Assembly (NCBI GenBank): GCA_029834535.1
Contig: JAQMWT010000143.1
Location: 1 to 42,984 of the forward strand
Direction: 5' to 3'
Length of the DNA stretch: 42,984 nucleotides
Origin: Chrysophaeum taylorii
Lineage: Eukaryota > Sar > Pelagophyceae > Pelagomonadales > Pelagomonadaceae
Part shown: positions 8,685 to 19,680 of the stretch, piece after piece
How the letters are laid out: every line of letters starts with the position of its first letter
How positions within the stretch are numbered: the first letter of the stretch is position 1
Program-made: the position numbers and the translations under genes
The notes under the pieces: generated by a model
What the model was told of the DNA's origin: nothing
The model's database searches: none
What the model saw: only the letters and a program-made list of their open reading frames with translations

Positions 8685-11674
8685 TACGGGAGGTGGGAAA
8701 TGCTTGCGTATGTAAGGCAGCTGCGAATGCATTGACTCCTGGATGGTTTTAAGCCTTGGGACGTAAATTACGCGTTCCATGAGGGTGGAATATAGTTTAG
8801 GCATTTCGCGTTGTTCGTTAAAGGCACATAGTCTGAACTGTAGTGAGCGAAGTTCCATTTTACGCGCCGTTGCTTGTTGTGGCGAATAAATTGGTAGAGT
8901 TGGCAACAGGTTACTGAGTCTAAACAAAGTAATCTTGACATTATCATCAATTTTACACTGGATAGATGATTGTCCTTTAAATTCAACTCCATAAAGATGT
9001 ATACCAAGTTTATCTTCTCCCATTGAGTCATACTGATGATGTGCAGATCGGGATCGTTATGGTCGTTTTGCTTGGGTAGAAAAAGCGCAACGTCTAGCTT
9101 TACATATCCCACATTTGGATGCTTTGGGAGAGCGGGAATGACGGTCCTTATAATCACAGCATGTGTGATTCTCTGCGTATCCGTAGCAGTCTGGATAGCA
9201 GGTGATAAGGACTCGGGTAGCTTTACGATGTGGATAGGATCAGCATAACGTTTAAAGTTAATTACATGTTGAGAAGCACATGTGTCAGCATATCCTGGCG
9301 TAGTCATTAGCGGCAAATTGTACTCGTTGTACAGTTTAAGCATTGTTGCATAACAGGCATGTGTTGAGCTTTGACCAAACACGTACTGTGTCATGAAACT
9401 TTGCGTTTGTTCGGAAGGCACAACGACGAGTGTAAAACCAGTGTTTAATTTTGGTAGCAACACAGGGGGATCTGTGCCATCTTCATTATCTTCATTGGGT
9501 AGATTACTGGGGAGCTCAGAGTGCGAGGAAGTTTCCCGAGCTTGACGACGAACGATAGCATTCTGAGCTTTAGCATTTATGTGCTGCAATAGCGGCTGAG
9601 GGATGTTATCGATTTCATCATTTTTAATGGACAGAAAAGTGTGGAAAATTTTCTCTGTATCAGCAGTCCCCCTCTGCTCCGCATCACTGGGGGACGCTTC
9701 AGGAGCAGATGTTTCAGTTTGATACTTTTCTTCTGGAACATGAGATTCCTTATCGGCTTCTAAGAGGTTTGATATAGTATTGGACATAGTATCAACTCGA
9801 GATAAGTAGAGATGAACTTGGGTGGCTTCATCAGGATCTAAGGACTGTGTCGAAGCTTGAGAAGCGGTTGTCCAGAGGGTACTCAGTAAGCTTTTCATTT
9901 CCTCCTGTACCATTTTAGAGTCGGTAGAGGGGTTGGGATTCGCTTCCTGTAATTTACCAAACAGGTGGCGAAGACGATCAACTTGATAAGTAGCCCGGTC
10001 CATAAGAGACATATTAGAGCGTGCATTACGGTTAGAGGAGGGTGAGTAGACAGGACGATCGAAGCTGGTACCTTTGACGTTATAATTTGAAGGTGGACGA
10101 TAGTACGACGTCACGAGGTAAAATTGTCGATGCTTTATCTTTTGCATTACGAAGCTTACGAGCGTTGAAGCCAGACTGTCCAGCTACAGTAGCTAACAAC
10201 GAGTAAGCGTTGTTTAGAGAGTCGTGGGATTGATGAATAGTATCCATCAATAATACCTTAGGTGGCTTGGTAGCGGTAGTACCAGGGATGTAAGGGATCC
10301 AGGAAGCGGGTTTATCCAAGCGTCGGTTAGAGGAAAACTTTGTTTCATTGTATATCTTTAACAAGAATCCCAATAACGGACGAACGTCGTTAGGATCAAC
10401 TAGCTTTAACAATTCAGGATCGTGAATCGAGTTGTTCCCAGAGCGTGTCTCGTAGAGTTTACACCATTCCAATAAAGATTGAGAATAGCGCTCGTGATCC
10501 GAGGGATTAGCATATAGACGGTAGATCTCCTCGTGAGCTTTAAGAGTAATTATGGAGTTATTAAGCTGGATTGATGCTTCATCATTATTTACTTGCTTTG
10601 CCTGAGAATCCCTTACCCTGATCGCCGACTACGGTTGCGATGGAGGACGGTGCCTCATGAATCCTGAGCCTTGCGAGGGCATCCGCCCTCCCGGCGTAGG
10701 TTGGCACCTAGTCGCCCCGGCGGGCCGTTGGCAGCCGGAACGTTGCAGGGACGGGCGGGGGGCGAAGACGGAAGGTTATCGACGAGTTGGTTGTCAGTCA
10801 CATCGCGGTCTCCTCGTCGCATGGCGACAAGCTTGATGGTCACTCTCCGCCGACCTTTCGGCGCTCCTCGTCTACAGGCCCGTGATTCCGGACTGGCTCC
10901 TGTCGGTCCGGCCTGGCTCCCATGCTCGGGAGAGGTCTGAAGTTAGTTAAGTTAGTTAGTTAGCCTGAGATTGGAAAGCAAGAAGTTGTTCGACGAATAC
11001 ATTGGCATACCAATTAACATTTAAAGACATTAGATTAAACTGAGATTTAAGCTCAGTAACATCTGTACAAGACACTGTCTCATAGTAATGGTAAGCTAAA
11101 AGCATTACTGCACGTAGTTTATTAGGATGTGCAGTAAGTGCATATATCTTCTTTAATTGTGGCCACATAGCGAGTGCTGGTTTGTCTTGTGATTCAAGTT
11201 TAAAATGTACAAGAAACCAGCATAAGTTTCGCAGTGTTTGATTCAGTCGGTATTAGAGAGACCTGTAAAGGATGTTAGTTAGATAATCATACACAGCTGA
11301 TTTAGGAATCGGGTATCTACTGATCGAGGACACGTTTAACATCCTTATTTAATTCGGGACGAACGAGATTATAGGACTCTTGTAATAAGTCGTTCGAGAT
11401 TGTTACGGACATCAACTGTTAGTTGAAGGAAGAGTTGACGTGTCTTGTCGTTCGGGCAGGGCATCTTCATTAATGCAGATGTAATTCGTTCATTTTCTCG
11501 GATATCCATCTTGAAATGATGGCATCTACTTCGTTATCAAGGATTTGACTGTATTCCGGAGCATTCCGGATATTGGTATTTTTGGGAGAAGTATCGTGAC
11601 TGATCAAGGTAGGTTAGAGGATTGATAGACAGATTCGACACATAAGAATGAAGGGTTTCTTGAGTGCGGGTCAT
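8685..11674 (-). pseudogene. Gag-protease polyprotein (copy L)
   Basis: Starts at ATG 11674 ('MTRTQETLHSYV'). Gag is decayed at its N-terminus; the rest includes 'LKSQFNLMSLNVNWYANVF' and 'SWIPYIPGTTATKPPKVLL'. No CCHC knuckle is visible. The protease active site is 'YADTCASQHV' (about 9263-9293): D-T-C-A-S where D-[ST]-G-A is usual. About 200 more residues follow ('RKMELRSLQF' near the end) before UGA. The SINE-like insertion 10608-10962 lies in gag, and its removal restores the frame. Frameshifts are visible near 10.1 kb and 9022 by comparison with copy R. Confidence 0.75.
10608..10962 (+). mobile_element. (GTTA)n-tailed SINE-like repeat, copy A
   Basis: 355 bp flanked by the 8-bp target duplication GCCTGAGA (10600-10607, 10963-10970), inserted in Copia L gag. 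The 3' end is a GTTA repeat. GC-rich and able to form hairpins, for example GAGGGC-ATCC-GCCCTC at 10675-10690 and GTCGC-ATG-GCGAC at 10816-10828. No long ORF, and no convincing tRNA-type A/B boxes. Four related copies lie in the window. The variable duplication length (8 and 13 bp), the simple-repeat tail and the 5'-truncated copies point to LINE-driven retroposition. Confidence 0.7.
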
Positions 11675-12403
11675 ATGTACAGTACGCTATTTTAAACGTG
11701 GGCTTATTTACAAGACCAAACAAATCAACATGCTATTTAAAACAGGATGACTTGAGACTGAAGAATGGATTAATTCTCGAGCAGTCAGTCTTTTGTTGGG
11801 GAATGGAAGGAAAAACCCGTACAAGTTTCCGCGGCTTGTATAGGAAAAATTTTAATTATTAGCTATGCGAGTGCATATGACCAGTGACCGACCCAACTCG
11901 GTCACAAACCAATTTAACTGGTGGGCATATACCGTCACATAACAAATATGTACAGTAGACCACCGCCAAACACATTGTCGCATTGTACTCGTGATCAGGC
12001 GTAAATTGATCACTCCATTTATACGTACAACACAGTTGGGCTGACACACCTACGCATCTGGGCCCATAACCTGGAGAGATTTGACCCTCTCCGGGTACAT
12101 GGTAGAGACTGCGTGCAGTCTTAGGCGTGTACAGACCATTCCGCTTGTCACATGCTACTACACAAGGTAGGGATTTAAGCCCTAACTCCTTAAGGACATT
12201 AGGTCCCATAGAAGCGTTTACACTGACAACGAGGAACGAAGCCTCTGTTAATTAAACAGAAAACCCCGTACCTGACGGTACGCACCTGGAGGCCTACTCC
12301 ATGTTGGAAAAGAGCTTCAGACTGGGTTCTTCATAGTCATGAAAGTATAATTGCGGAAGGGTAAGGAAGGAAGGACAGGAGGAACGAGGGAAAGCCGTAT
12401 TCA
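11675..12403 (-). repeat. 5' LTR plus untranslated leader of Copia L
   Basis: Homologous along its length to 30501-31223 on the plus strand. It starts TGAATACGGCTTTCCCTC at 12403 and ends before the gag ATG at 11674. The exact LTR/leader border and primer binding site are not resolved. A conserved hairpin CGTACC-GTCA-GGTACG (12267-12282) is followed by GGGGTTTTCT. Open frames within it are chance. Confidence 0.7.
12267..12282 (-). promoter_or_regulatory. Conserved hairpin in Copia LTR/leader (copy L)
   Basis: Six-bp stem with a 4-nt loop (GTCA), followed on the sense strand by GGGGTTTTCT. The counterpart at 30617-30632 has loop GTTA with the stem unchanged. Possibly an RNA 3'-end or packaging signal; inference. 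Confidence 0.45.
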
Positions 12404-14244
12404 AAAGGTGAGGGTAGGAATGCCGGTCCTGGTGTGTGCGAGTGCCCGGGGCTATATATACCCCTGTGCTTCCCCATCATAGTTGCGGCGCAAGCGGTGG
12501 TGATTCGAACGCGCGATCCACCTCGAGCGCCAGCGGCCTAACTTCTTTATGGGAGCAAATGCCGGTCCTGGTGTGTGCGAGTGCCCGGGGTCAATGATAC
12601 TCCTGTGGTATCGAGAGAAAACCCCGGTAGATATGTGTGAAATGTTCCAGTGTCGCACGCCACATGCAGCCTCTGGGATACTTCCCACTGGCATCACGCC
12701 TCCGAGTAAAGCACGCCGCGCCTGCTGAATGCTGTTCATCGTCACCGTTCGCATAGATTGGTCTTTAGGAACGGCAACCGCGGTCGTGCTTGAGATCCGC
12801 CTTGTTTGTCATCTGGCTAAGTACGACTGGGTGAAGCCTTGTCGTCGATGAACCGTAATTGGTCGTGTCGCTTTGGCAACGTACCGCCATCTGTGGAAAG
12901 CGTTTGCTGAGGAACGAACCTGTTCAGGTGGCTCGTCGCTATCTAAGCTTGGATGGTGGCAGAGTTTTGAGCTGGATCCGCATCCTATCGTCACAGGTTT
13001 GTCGTCGTGGTCGTTATTGCAGTCCGCCTCATTTAGGATTCCTGTTCCGTCCATACCGGCTGGTTGCGAGATGGTCACGGTTATCTTGCCGTGAGTTTGT
13101 TGGACACCGTGTTCAGAAGCTGATGATCTCAACTTTATCGCGATTAACAGGCACATCTGCGTCGACGTAAAGTCGTTCGACGCACGATTTTCCCGGCTTC
13201 CTGATGTTCAGCAGGATGGAGCTGGGACACCACGGATAAATCTGTCAGTGCCCGGGAGGTTGCAAGCGACGTTAATGAGTGAAGCATGGCGCCGACACGT
13301 GGATGGCTCCGTTTTCTGGCTTTGTGGGCGTCACAAGTGACTGGTTCGCCAAAACGGAGGGCTCTATGGTGCCTTGATCAGGATGCGCCTGCGAACGACA
13401 CACTGGTGCGCGAAGGCAGTCCATGGCTGGCTGTCGGCTTGGATCCCAGTGCAAAGAGCAAACGGATGGTAATACTGGGCTAATGGCTTCCTTCAATGCG
13501 AACGTGTCGCAGATCTCGAAGGCGAATGACGGTGCCCTGTGTTTTCCTTGATGACGCTTTCCGCCAAGTTCCGCTGGTGTAAAGTGGCGACCAGTGATTT
13601 GGAACTGGATGCCAAGTTGCACTTGAGCGGTGAAGTTTGGGCGGAATGTCGATAATGCGTCTGATGATATCATCTCCACATGGTACATCAATTCGACTAC
13701 GATGCGACCACTGGAGACTCCTTCCTTGAAAGTCGTCCTAGTGTCTAGTTTTCGCAAGACATACCCATCAGGGTTTATACGCACTCGAAGCAAGTGCAAG
13801 CAAACCCACCATAAGCAATCACGATGCTCGGCGCGCCACCTGGGAGATGTTAATTGGCAGGCCGTCTGTCGCGACTCCAAGCGTTTCGCGAGCGAAACTG
13901 ACGTGGATCAGCGCTATGCAGTCGGGCAGTCCTGCAGATACCGACCACCACCTGGGCGCAAGTTGGTGACCACAGGATCGTGCGGCGAAGAACCTCGGGC
14001 TGGTGGTGGTGAATGAGCAGTCAGTACACCAAACTATCTAATACGCGATGAAAAATGTATTTGTGGAAGTGAGGCAGCGCAACGCCGGTGTGCTCGGGGG
14101 TGGCCTCTTGTCGACCTGACTTTGCAACGGTGGTTTCAAGCAGCTGTTTCGAGGTTTGTCGGTTAACGACTTGCGAATCGCAAGATGGTGAGTGTCCGCA
14201 ATGCACTGCTGGAGGAGGTGGCGTGGATGGTCTTCAACTGCTGG
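12404..14244 (-). other. Decayed 3' part of element M, no gene recognised
   Basis: Coding-like stretches on the minus strand (14262-14021, 13880-13272, 13156-12809, 12754-12452) should correspond to integrase and later pol by position. The first runs in frame from the MTase once the SINE-like repeat is left out, and has a His/Cys-containing start ('HLLQQCIADTHHLAIRK') at the place where a zinc-binding pre-integrase domain would be. I found no convincing RT motif. Two direct repeats of about 35 bp (ATGCCGGTCCTGGTGTGTGC...) start at about 12420 and 12558; the first leads into TATATATA near 12450. Confidence 0.35.
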
Positions 14245-14257
14245 GGCGGCCGGAGAT

Positions 14258-14629
14258 ACCAATCAACTAATAACTTCGACCTCTCCTGAGCATGGAGCCA
14301 GGCCGGACCGACAGGAGCCAGTCCGAATCACGGGCTGTAGACGAGGGGCGCCGAAAGGTGGGCTGGCGGGGGAGTGATCATCGCTTGTCGCCATGCGACG
14401 AGGAGACCGCGATGTATCGACAACCGACTCGTCGATAACCTTCCGTCTGCGCCCCCGGCCATACCCGTCCCGCTGCGAACGTTCCGGCTGCCAACCGGCC
14501 CGCCCGAGAGGCGAATAGGTGCCAACCTACGCCGGGAGGGCGGATGCCCTCGCAAGGCTCAGGATTCATGAGGCACCGTCCTCCATCGCAACCATGCGGT
14601 CGCCGATCAGGGTAAGGATAAGGCTGTAC
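14258..14629 (-). mobile_element. (GTTA)n-tailed SINE-like repeat, copy C
   Basis: 372 bp flanked by the 13-bp target duplication GGCGGCCGGAGAT (14245-14257, 14630-14642). On the minus strand it begins near CTTATCCTTACCCTGATCGC and ends in a degraded GTTA tail at 14258. Inserted just behind the MTase of element M; removing it and one duplication joins the MTase frame to the ORF at 14262-14038. Confidence 0.7.
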
Positions 14630-14656
14630 GGCGGCCGGAGATGTTGGAGAAAAGAA

Positions 14657-16570
14657 TTAGAAGAATTCCACCATCTGACAGATTTCTCTTAGGCTAGGAA
14701 TGCCATTGCGTAGGGCGCTCCATTCGATGTGAAGGTTCACGTGGTGATGCGAGGCATGATGTGCGAGGACAGCGCTGTATTTGGCCTGCAGCATGTTGTG
14801 CGGGACAGCGTTGGCCAGTGCCTTGAACGCGAAGAACGGCGGGTGCTGGCGGAACAAGCGGAGAAGCTCTGGTTCCGAATGGTGTCCAAATTTTGCGATT
14901 TCGTTGAGAGTCGCGTATCGGATGCGATTGGGGGAGACCAGCAGTAGTGCTCTCGAGTAACTCGTGTTGGTGGGGTACGAGCCAGTGACCGAGTAGCACT
15001 TGGTGCTTTTCTGGAGCGTGTCGCCGATATGGCCGACATAGTCCGCGTAAGTGGGACGTGCTTCGGACATTACGACACCCGTGGGGTCATCGAGAGTGAT
15101 TCGCCATCGCGAGTCGATCGCGGCAAAGCCGGGGTGCGAGCGATTCATGTAGTGGACCCACGTGGAGGGACGCGAGCAGCTGTGCGCGGAAGCCAAGGCG
15201 GTGGTGAAGGCCACGACCAGAAAAGCGGTGCCCTTGGGGACAGACAGGGAGAAGGCGTGTTGCGGCGAGAAAGCGGCTATTTGGTGGGAGCAATCCATGA
15301 TCTGGGGTGGGCGCGAATGGATCATGATAGAGGCGCGCGTGAAATAACCGCATGCAAGTTCGGTAGCGGCGGTGCCCGAGATGGGTGCATTCAGCTGGTA
15401 AGCACTTGTTGACTCGGAAGCGTGAAAGCAGCGAAGCGTGTTCCAGGAGGCGAGAGTGGGGTGTTGCAGCAAGTGGTTGTGTCGCAGTGTAAATACCAGG
15501 AGGCGCGGGATGGAAGTCATGGAGGCATAGGGGGTGCCGTCTGCGTCCAGTCCAAGATCCAGGAAGGGCTGCTTGAGGCGTGCGAGCAATCGGAAGATGC
15601 GTGCATTCTCGGAAATCGAGAGTTGAGCTGCATTGGCGGGTGTGTAGGAGAATATTGCTTTGTGCTGATAGTAATCCAAGGTTGAGCGGGTCACAGTGCC
15701 GCGAAGGGCGGGTGCGGGTATCCAGAGATCTTCGGGGATAGTGTGACTAGGATCCAAGAAGGGAACCATGCTCGGTGGGGATGTTAACCAGGAGGAAGCG
15801 GTTTTCTCGAGATAGTAGCCATCTAGCGGGTGCCAAGCGAAGACAGCGAGATAGCGGTGTTTGCTTATGGCGTTGCCGAAGGCTGAGGCGATGTAGACAC
15901 CGGAGTGTCGAAAGTAGCCCATACTTTGATGGTGTTTGGCGAGTTGCGTGTACTCGTGGTGAGTTTTCGGGTTTGGTGGGACGTTCTCGACAGTTGTGTA
16001 TGTCGGGAGCGTGCAACGAACAAAGCGGACTTGCTCTTCGACAAAAAAATCGGCAGTCGCTGGAGTTGCATAGCAATCATATTCCTTCATTACGCTGAGG
16101 TGTTGACAGGGCAGGGTGAAGACGGCCATGTCAAGTCGAGGCAGCCGTAGTTTGCCAGTTTGAAGAGCGGCAGTAAGTTGCCTGAGATCCCTATAGTGCT
16201 GGGCATCTGGGAACAATTTTTGTACGCGGGCGTGCATGGTTGGGTTAATTTCGCACGTGACGACGACAGTAATTCGCTTGTCGAAGCGTTTGCGAAAGGA
16301 AGTGAAGCCTTATTGGTGGAGTCCACCTGCGATAATGGCAGTGTGCAGCGGAGGGGGTTGTGTGAACACAGAGAGGTCCGCGGTGCCAGTGAGCGCATAT
16401 TCTAAATAAGGGCTCGGCAGTTTGAAAAATTCCGTCATAAAAGCAGAAAGGGCTTCCAGTTTGGCAAAATCGAGAAGATGGGACTGTGAGCGTGTTTTAG
16501 TGACTTTTTGCGTGATGTTTGCGATTTCGTCCTTGAGGGACATTTCGAGACGAGTGTGGAAGCTGACCAC
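14657..16570 (-). pseudogene. Retrotransposon cytosine-C5 DNA methyltransferase (element M)
   Basis: One frame of about 637 codons broken by a single TAA (16310-16312) inside motif I. Motif I about 'HTAIIAGGLHQ-stop-GF'; motif II 'VTCEINP'; motif IV 'TLPCQHLS' (Cys44 of the part after ATG 16237); motif VI 'VENVPP' (residues 83-88), the canonical E-N-V; motif VIII-like 'GNAISKHRYLAVF' (121-133); motif IX 'NRIRYATLNEIAKF'; motif X 'ALANAVPHNM' near residue 475. The C-terminal part aligns with the Copia-borne MTases around 'RIRHYSTRELARANNF' and 'IANAIPAGTY', so all four share descent. The long stretch between VIII and IX should hold the target-recognition region. Confidence 0.85.
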
Positions 16571-16812
16571 ATTGACGAATGCATGCCTAGGCCGAGATGG
16601 CAGCGACAGGGGCCCGTTAGTCTGTCTATGAGCGATAACTACAGCAGTGGTTTTTAGGGGTGTTTTGTTGTCATGAGGGTCTGAAGTGGAGTTTTTCGGG
16701 AGTTCATTTAAATATGGCTTGTGCGGCAGCGGCGGGTCCGTTGCCTGAACGTTGAGGGGTTTTTACTCGAATGTTGCTATAACCTGTAAACCTGGTCGGA
16801 AATGCGGGACGA

Positions 16813-17169
16813 CTAGGAAAACCAAATATAATGCTTAGCCAGTAGAACCTTTGGTGTCGTGTGAGGAGAGACCTGCAGCTTGCATATATAGAGGTTTTTT
16901 ACTATACCTGTAAAGTTGCTGGTGAGTTTGCCTCTTCCCATGCGGATTGTATGCTCGGGAATCCTGCGTATGGATTCTCGAACAAAATTTGTTGTAGTGC
17001 GAGTAAAACAAAATGAAGCACCGCCGTCAAGCAAAGAAAATTCGGTGCCGGGGCCGTTGCATCCGAGCAGGGAATGAGTCTTTTTGGAAAGCTTTCCTGC
17101 GGTGTATGCAGCGCATAAGAAATCTGCGACTTTGTTGGAAATTGTCGATGATGTGGGAAAATTTGTCAT
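16813..17169 (-). pseudogene. Retroviral-type aspartic protease (element M)
   Basis: 'FSLLDGGASFCFT' fits the L-L-D-[TS]-G-A-S active site, with Gly replacing Thr/Ser but the following Gly kept, unlike the D-[ST]-C-A form in the Copia copies. About 119 codons, ending in a stop at 16813, in a different frame from both Gag and MTase, so at least two frameshifts separate them. Confidence 0.6.
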
Positions 17170-19389
17170 CGCTAGGCTGGGTGCCTGATTTAATGTTGTT
17201 TGATTGGCGGCACAGGCGTCGTCGGCAACAGTTAGTGAAAAAGCCGGCTCTTATGAAGTGCACGTATATAATCTTGGTGGCGTTGTACGAACTCTTCGAT
17301 GGAGTCTTATTGATCTTCGATTTCGGGAACTTGATCATCGTCGTATAAGCCGAGGTGACAATGGTCATCATATAAACCGAGTTGGCCTTGGTCATCGTAT
17401 AACGAGCCGTCGTCGATGCGCCCTCATCAGCTTGATAATCCGGCGGTTGGTCGGATGAGTGGAGCTGAAGGAAGTCGGCGGAGTCGGTATCAGCCTCAGA
17501 TAGGATAATCTCGTCAGAGATGGTGGTGATAAGGTTGGCGAGCTTGGTCATGCGGTCAGGGTTGGAGGTGCGTTGCCGACCAGCTTAACTGAGGTTGCGG
17601 ATGTTCTGGAGCTTACGGCGAACATCACATAGTGGGACTTTGAGCCGTTGGTCAGGAGTGGACGGCTTGGGAGGGTGCGTTTGTGTGGGAAATGTGACCT
17701 TGCGGAGGTGCGGGTGTTCGCGTTTGTCAGGGGTGACAGGAGGAACACGGGGATTGGGCTTATGTTTGGTGGGGTGGTCTTGGGCTTGGGATTGTCATTA
17801 GTCGTAGTATGACGGTGAACGAGGATTTGGTGGCTTTTTGTTTTTCTTAGGGTGGCGGGTGATTTGTTTCTTGCGATAAGCGTGGAGGTGTTGGATGAGT
17901 GCGTTATCATCGTCTGGGTCGAGATTGGCTTCCGTGATAAAGGCGTCGACAAGGTCGGCGTCGTCCGGAGATGCGTCATCTGGATCAGGGGGTATGTCGT
18001 CTTCGGGAGGAGAAGCGTCATCGTCATCTTCGGTGAGGTAGAAACCAAGGCGGCGGGAAAGGAGGCGTGGGTTGTCTTTGTCTTTTGTCGGCAGACGACC
18101 GAAGTCGGTGACAATGCGGAGAGGCTTGAAGTTGAGGGAGTGGTGGGGCTTGAGGTGAGCCCAGAAGTTGCGCTCGAAGGTTGATATAACAGTGATGCGT
18201 GCAATAAGCTTGGGCAGATGGTGAATCGCAGCCTTATCTTCGTCGAGGAGCTGAGAGTCGTTTGGGGTGCGAAGACAATTAGCAAGACGGGCGAAGCCTT
18301 TGATGTGAGTTGGGGCGCGGGAGTCGAGTAGACTTGGGGGGTATTTGTAGCGAAGTGTCTTGTGAGTTTCGTCTTTGATCGTATCGTCGTCGAGTTGAAG
18401 AGAAGGATCGTCGGTGATTTGACGTAATTGCTGCTGGATATGCCGCAAGTAGTCTATATATTGCGATGGCTCGTGGATCTCCGGGTTGAACGACGTCTCC
18501 AGGTACGAACTAAAAGCGTAGTGAGCATGATGGACGTGGTTCTGGCCCGTGTGCTTGTCAAGAGCGAGACGAATTTGGTGTACGAATTCGAGGCCCATCG
18601 GATGAGAGGATCCGAGTTTGTCGATCTCGTCGTATGCGGGGTGTTTGACAGAGTCGCGACCGGCGTGCAGGAAGCGGCGAAATAGGGGGTGCACGTCTCG
18701 CGGAGGTACACGATGAAGTCGGCTTCTTTGTCCTTGAGGTGGGGTTGCGTGATAAGATAGAGCTTTCCTTTCGACGCATCGGTGGTGTCTTTGTCTTTGT
18801 CTTGGGGTTCTCGGAGTTTGGGCAGATATATATTGTCAAGGAAGTCTTTGCCGAACTTGCGGTAGACGCCCTGGTAATAGACTAAGCGTCCTTGGAAATC
18901 TTGGGTGTTGCCAGCAGTGGCATGGTGTTCGGGGCGTTTGTCGTATTCTTCGATGCAGTGGCTGAGGAGAGCGTCTGCTAGATCGTTAGATCCGCGTATG
19001 ACGGATTCCCACGTGTAGAAGCCTTGCAGGAAGTATTGAGTAATGCCAGTCTCGGGCATGAGATGTTCGACGAACAACTGCATGACGTGGTAAGAGAGCA
19101 TTTGGGGGGGGACTTGAGCGTCGTCCATGGACTTGACAACAGAGCTAGAGGGGTCTGAGAACGTGGTGGCCTTGCTCTTAGGGTCTTGTGGAGCCGTAGT
19201 GGGGGGAGCAGTCGCTGCTGCGACGGCGGGTGGTGGGGCGTTTTGGTTTCGCTGCATCTGGGCGGTAAACGCGTTGAATTGTGCAGTGAATTCTGCCCTT
19301 TGGCGATCTTCTTGGTCTTTCATTGCTTGGTCATGTTGGGTCTCCTTATTGGCCAACTCTTTTTGGAGGTCTTGATTGCTTACTGGCAT
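17027..19389 (-). pseudogene. Gag of element M (frameshifted)
   Basis: ATG 19389 follows the leader. The N-terminus is charged and coiled-coil-like ('NKETQHDQAMKDQEDRQRAE'), then an Ala/Pro/Thr-rich stretch, then a helical capsid-like region ('YIDYLRHIQQQLRQI'). An acidic segment ('TEDDDDASPPEDDIPPDPDD') precedes a Lys/Pro-rich part. The frame changes near 18690 (pieces 19389-18690 and 18694-17798). A later piece (17551-17027) follows 'LCDVRRKLQNIRNLS', possibly a ruined CCHC zinc knuckle. Structural protein by position and composition only. Confidence 0.55.
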
Positions 19390-19680
19390 TTGTTTTGTTG
19401 GTTCAGGAACGTCAGAGAGCGGGACTCAACTGGAAATCCTGGTACTCTACCGATACCGGACTGGCGCCCGTTACCTAGAGAACAGTGATTTCTACTGTGC
19501 TACCCTTCGGTAGAGTTAGAGCAGTGGTAGAGCTGCCCTTGTCGTGTTCTTAACAATGAGGACAGCACGGTGTTGATAACACAGCGTTTTTCTGGTTTTA
19601 GTGTGAGATAAGAAGGTGCTACCCCCAGGATAGGGGGGTACTAACCCCAACTATAACTTTCTATCTCTAGGAATTTTTTA
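19390..19680 (-). repeat. LTR end/leader of element M
   Basis: Related to 29250-29590: shared blocks include TTGGGGTTAGTACCCCCC, CACCGTGCTGTCCTC, CACTGTTCTCTAGG and CAGGATTTCCAG (minus-strand sense). It lies directly upstream of the gag ATG. The exact LTR end and primer site are not resolved. Confidence 0.5.

Larger units (their letters stand above)
1036..12403 (-). mobile_element. Copia-type LTR retrotransposon with C5-MTase (copy L)
   Basis: Read on the minus strand, the order is LTR/leader (12403 to 11675), gag (ATG at 11674), PR, C5-MTase, integrase, RT, RNase H (stop at 1036-1038). PR-IN-RT-RH is the Copia/Ty1 order; the MTase sits between PR and IN. The copy is dead: it has frameshifts (for example one lost G near 9022), two stops in the MTase, a deletion in the MTase, and two foreign insertions (SINE-like at 10608-10962; Gypsy-like at 4401-6827). 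It is homologous throughout gag-PR-MTase-IN to copy R on the plus strand, which allows breaks to be placed by comparison. No 3' LTR is visible. Confidence 0.85.
12404..19680 (-). mobile_element. LTR retrotransposon M carrying a diverged C5-MTase
   Basis: Minus-strand order: leader (about 19680-19390), gag (19389 to about 17030), PR with 'LLDGGAS' (17169-16813), C5-MTase (16570-14657), then decayed sequence to the LTR border of Copia L at 12403. RT is not recognisable, so the superfamily is not proven. The leader resembles the one behind the Gypsy LTR at 29.7 kb, which favours a Gypsy relationship. Interrupted by a SINE-like repeat at 14258-14629. Several frame breaks; non-functional. Confidence 0.65.

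Noticed and set aside
10608..10630. Common origin of the SINE-like 5' end and Helitron sequence (shared TTACCCTGATC / GATCCTTACCCT)
   Set aside because: Only about ten bases, in a different arrangement, without neighbouring similarity.
12490..12550. tRNA-like sequence on the minus strand (TGGCGCTCGAGG ... GTTCGAATCACC)
   Set aside because: The T-stem does not pair, and no acceptor stem or anticodon arm can be drawn; at most an old tRNA-derived piece.
13150..13180. Peptide 'YVDADVPVN' as Copia RT or RNase H of element M
   Set aside because: No supporting motif before or after it; stops and frame changes follow at once.
16310..16312. TAA inside motif I of the element M methyltransferase as a recoding site
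   Set aside because: It interrupts a core motif, occurs in a single copy and is one step from CAA, so plain decay is more likely.
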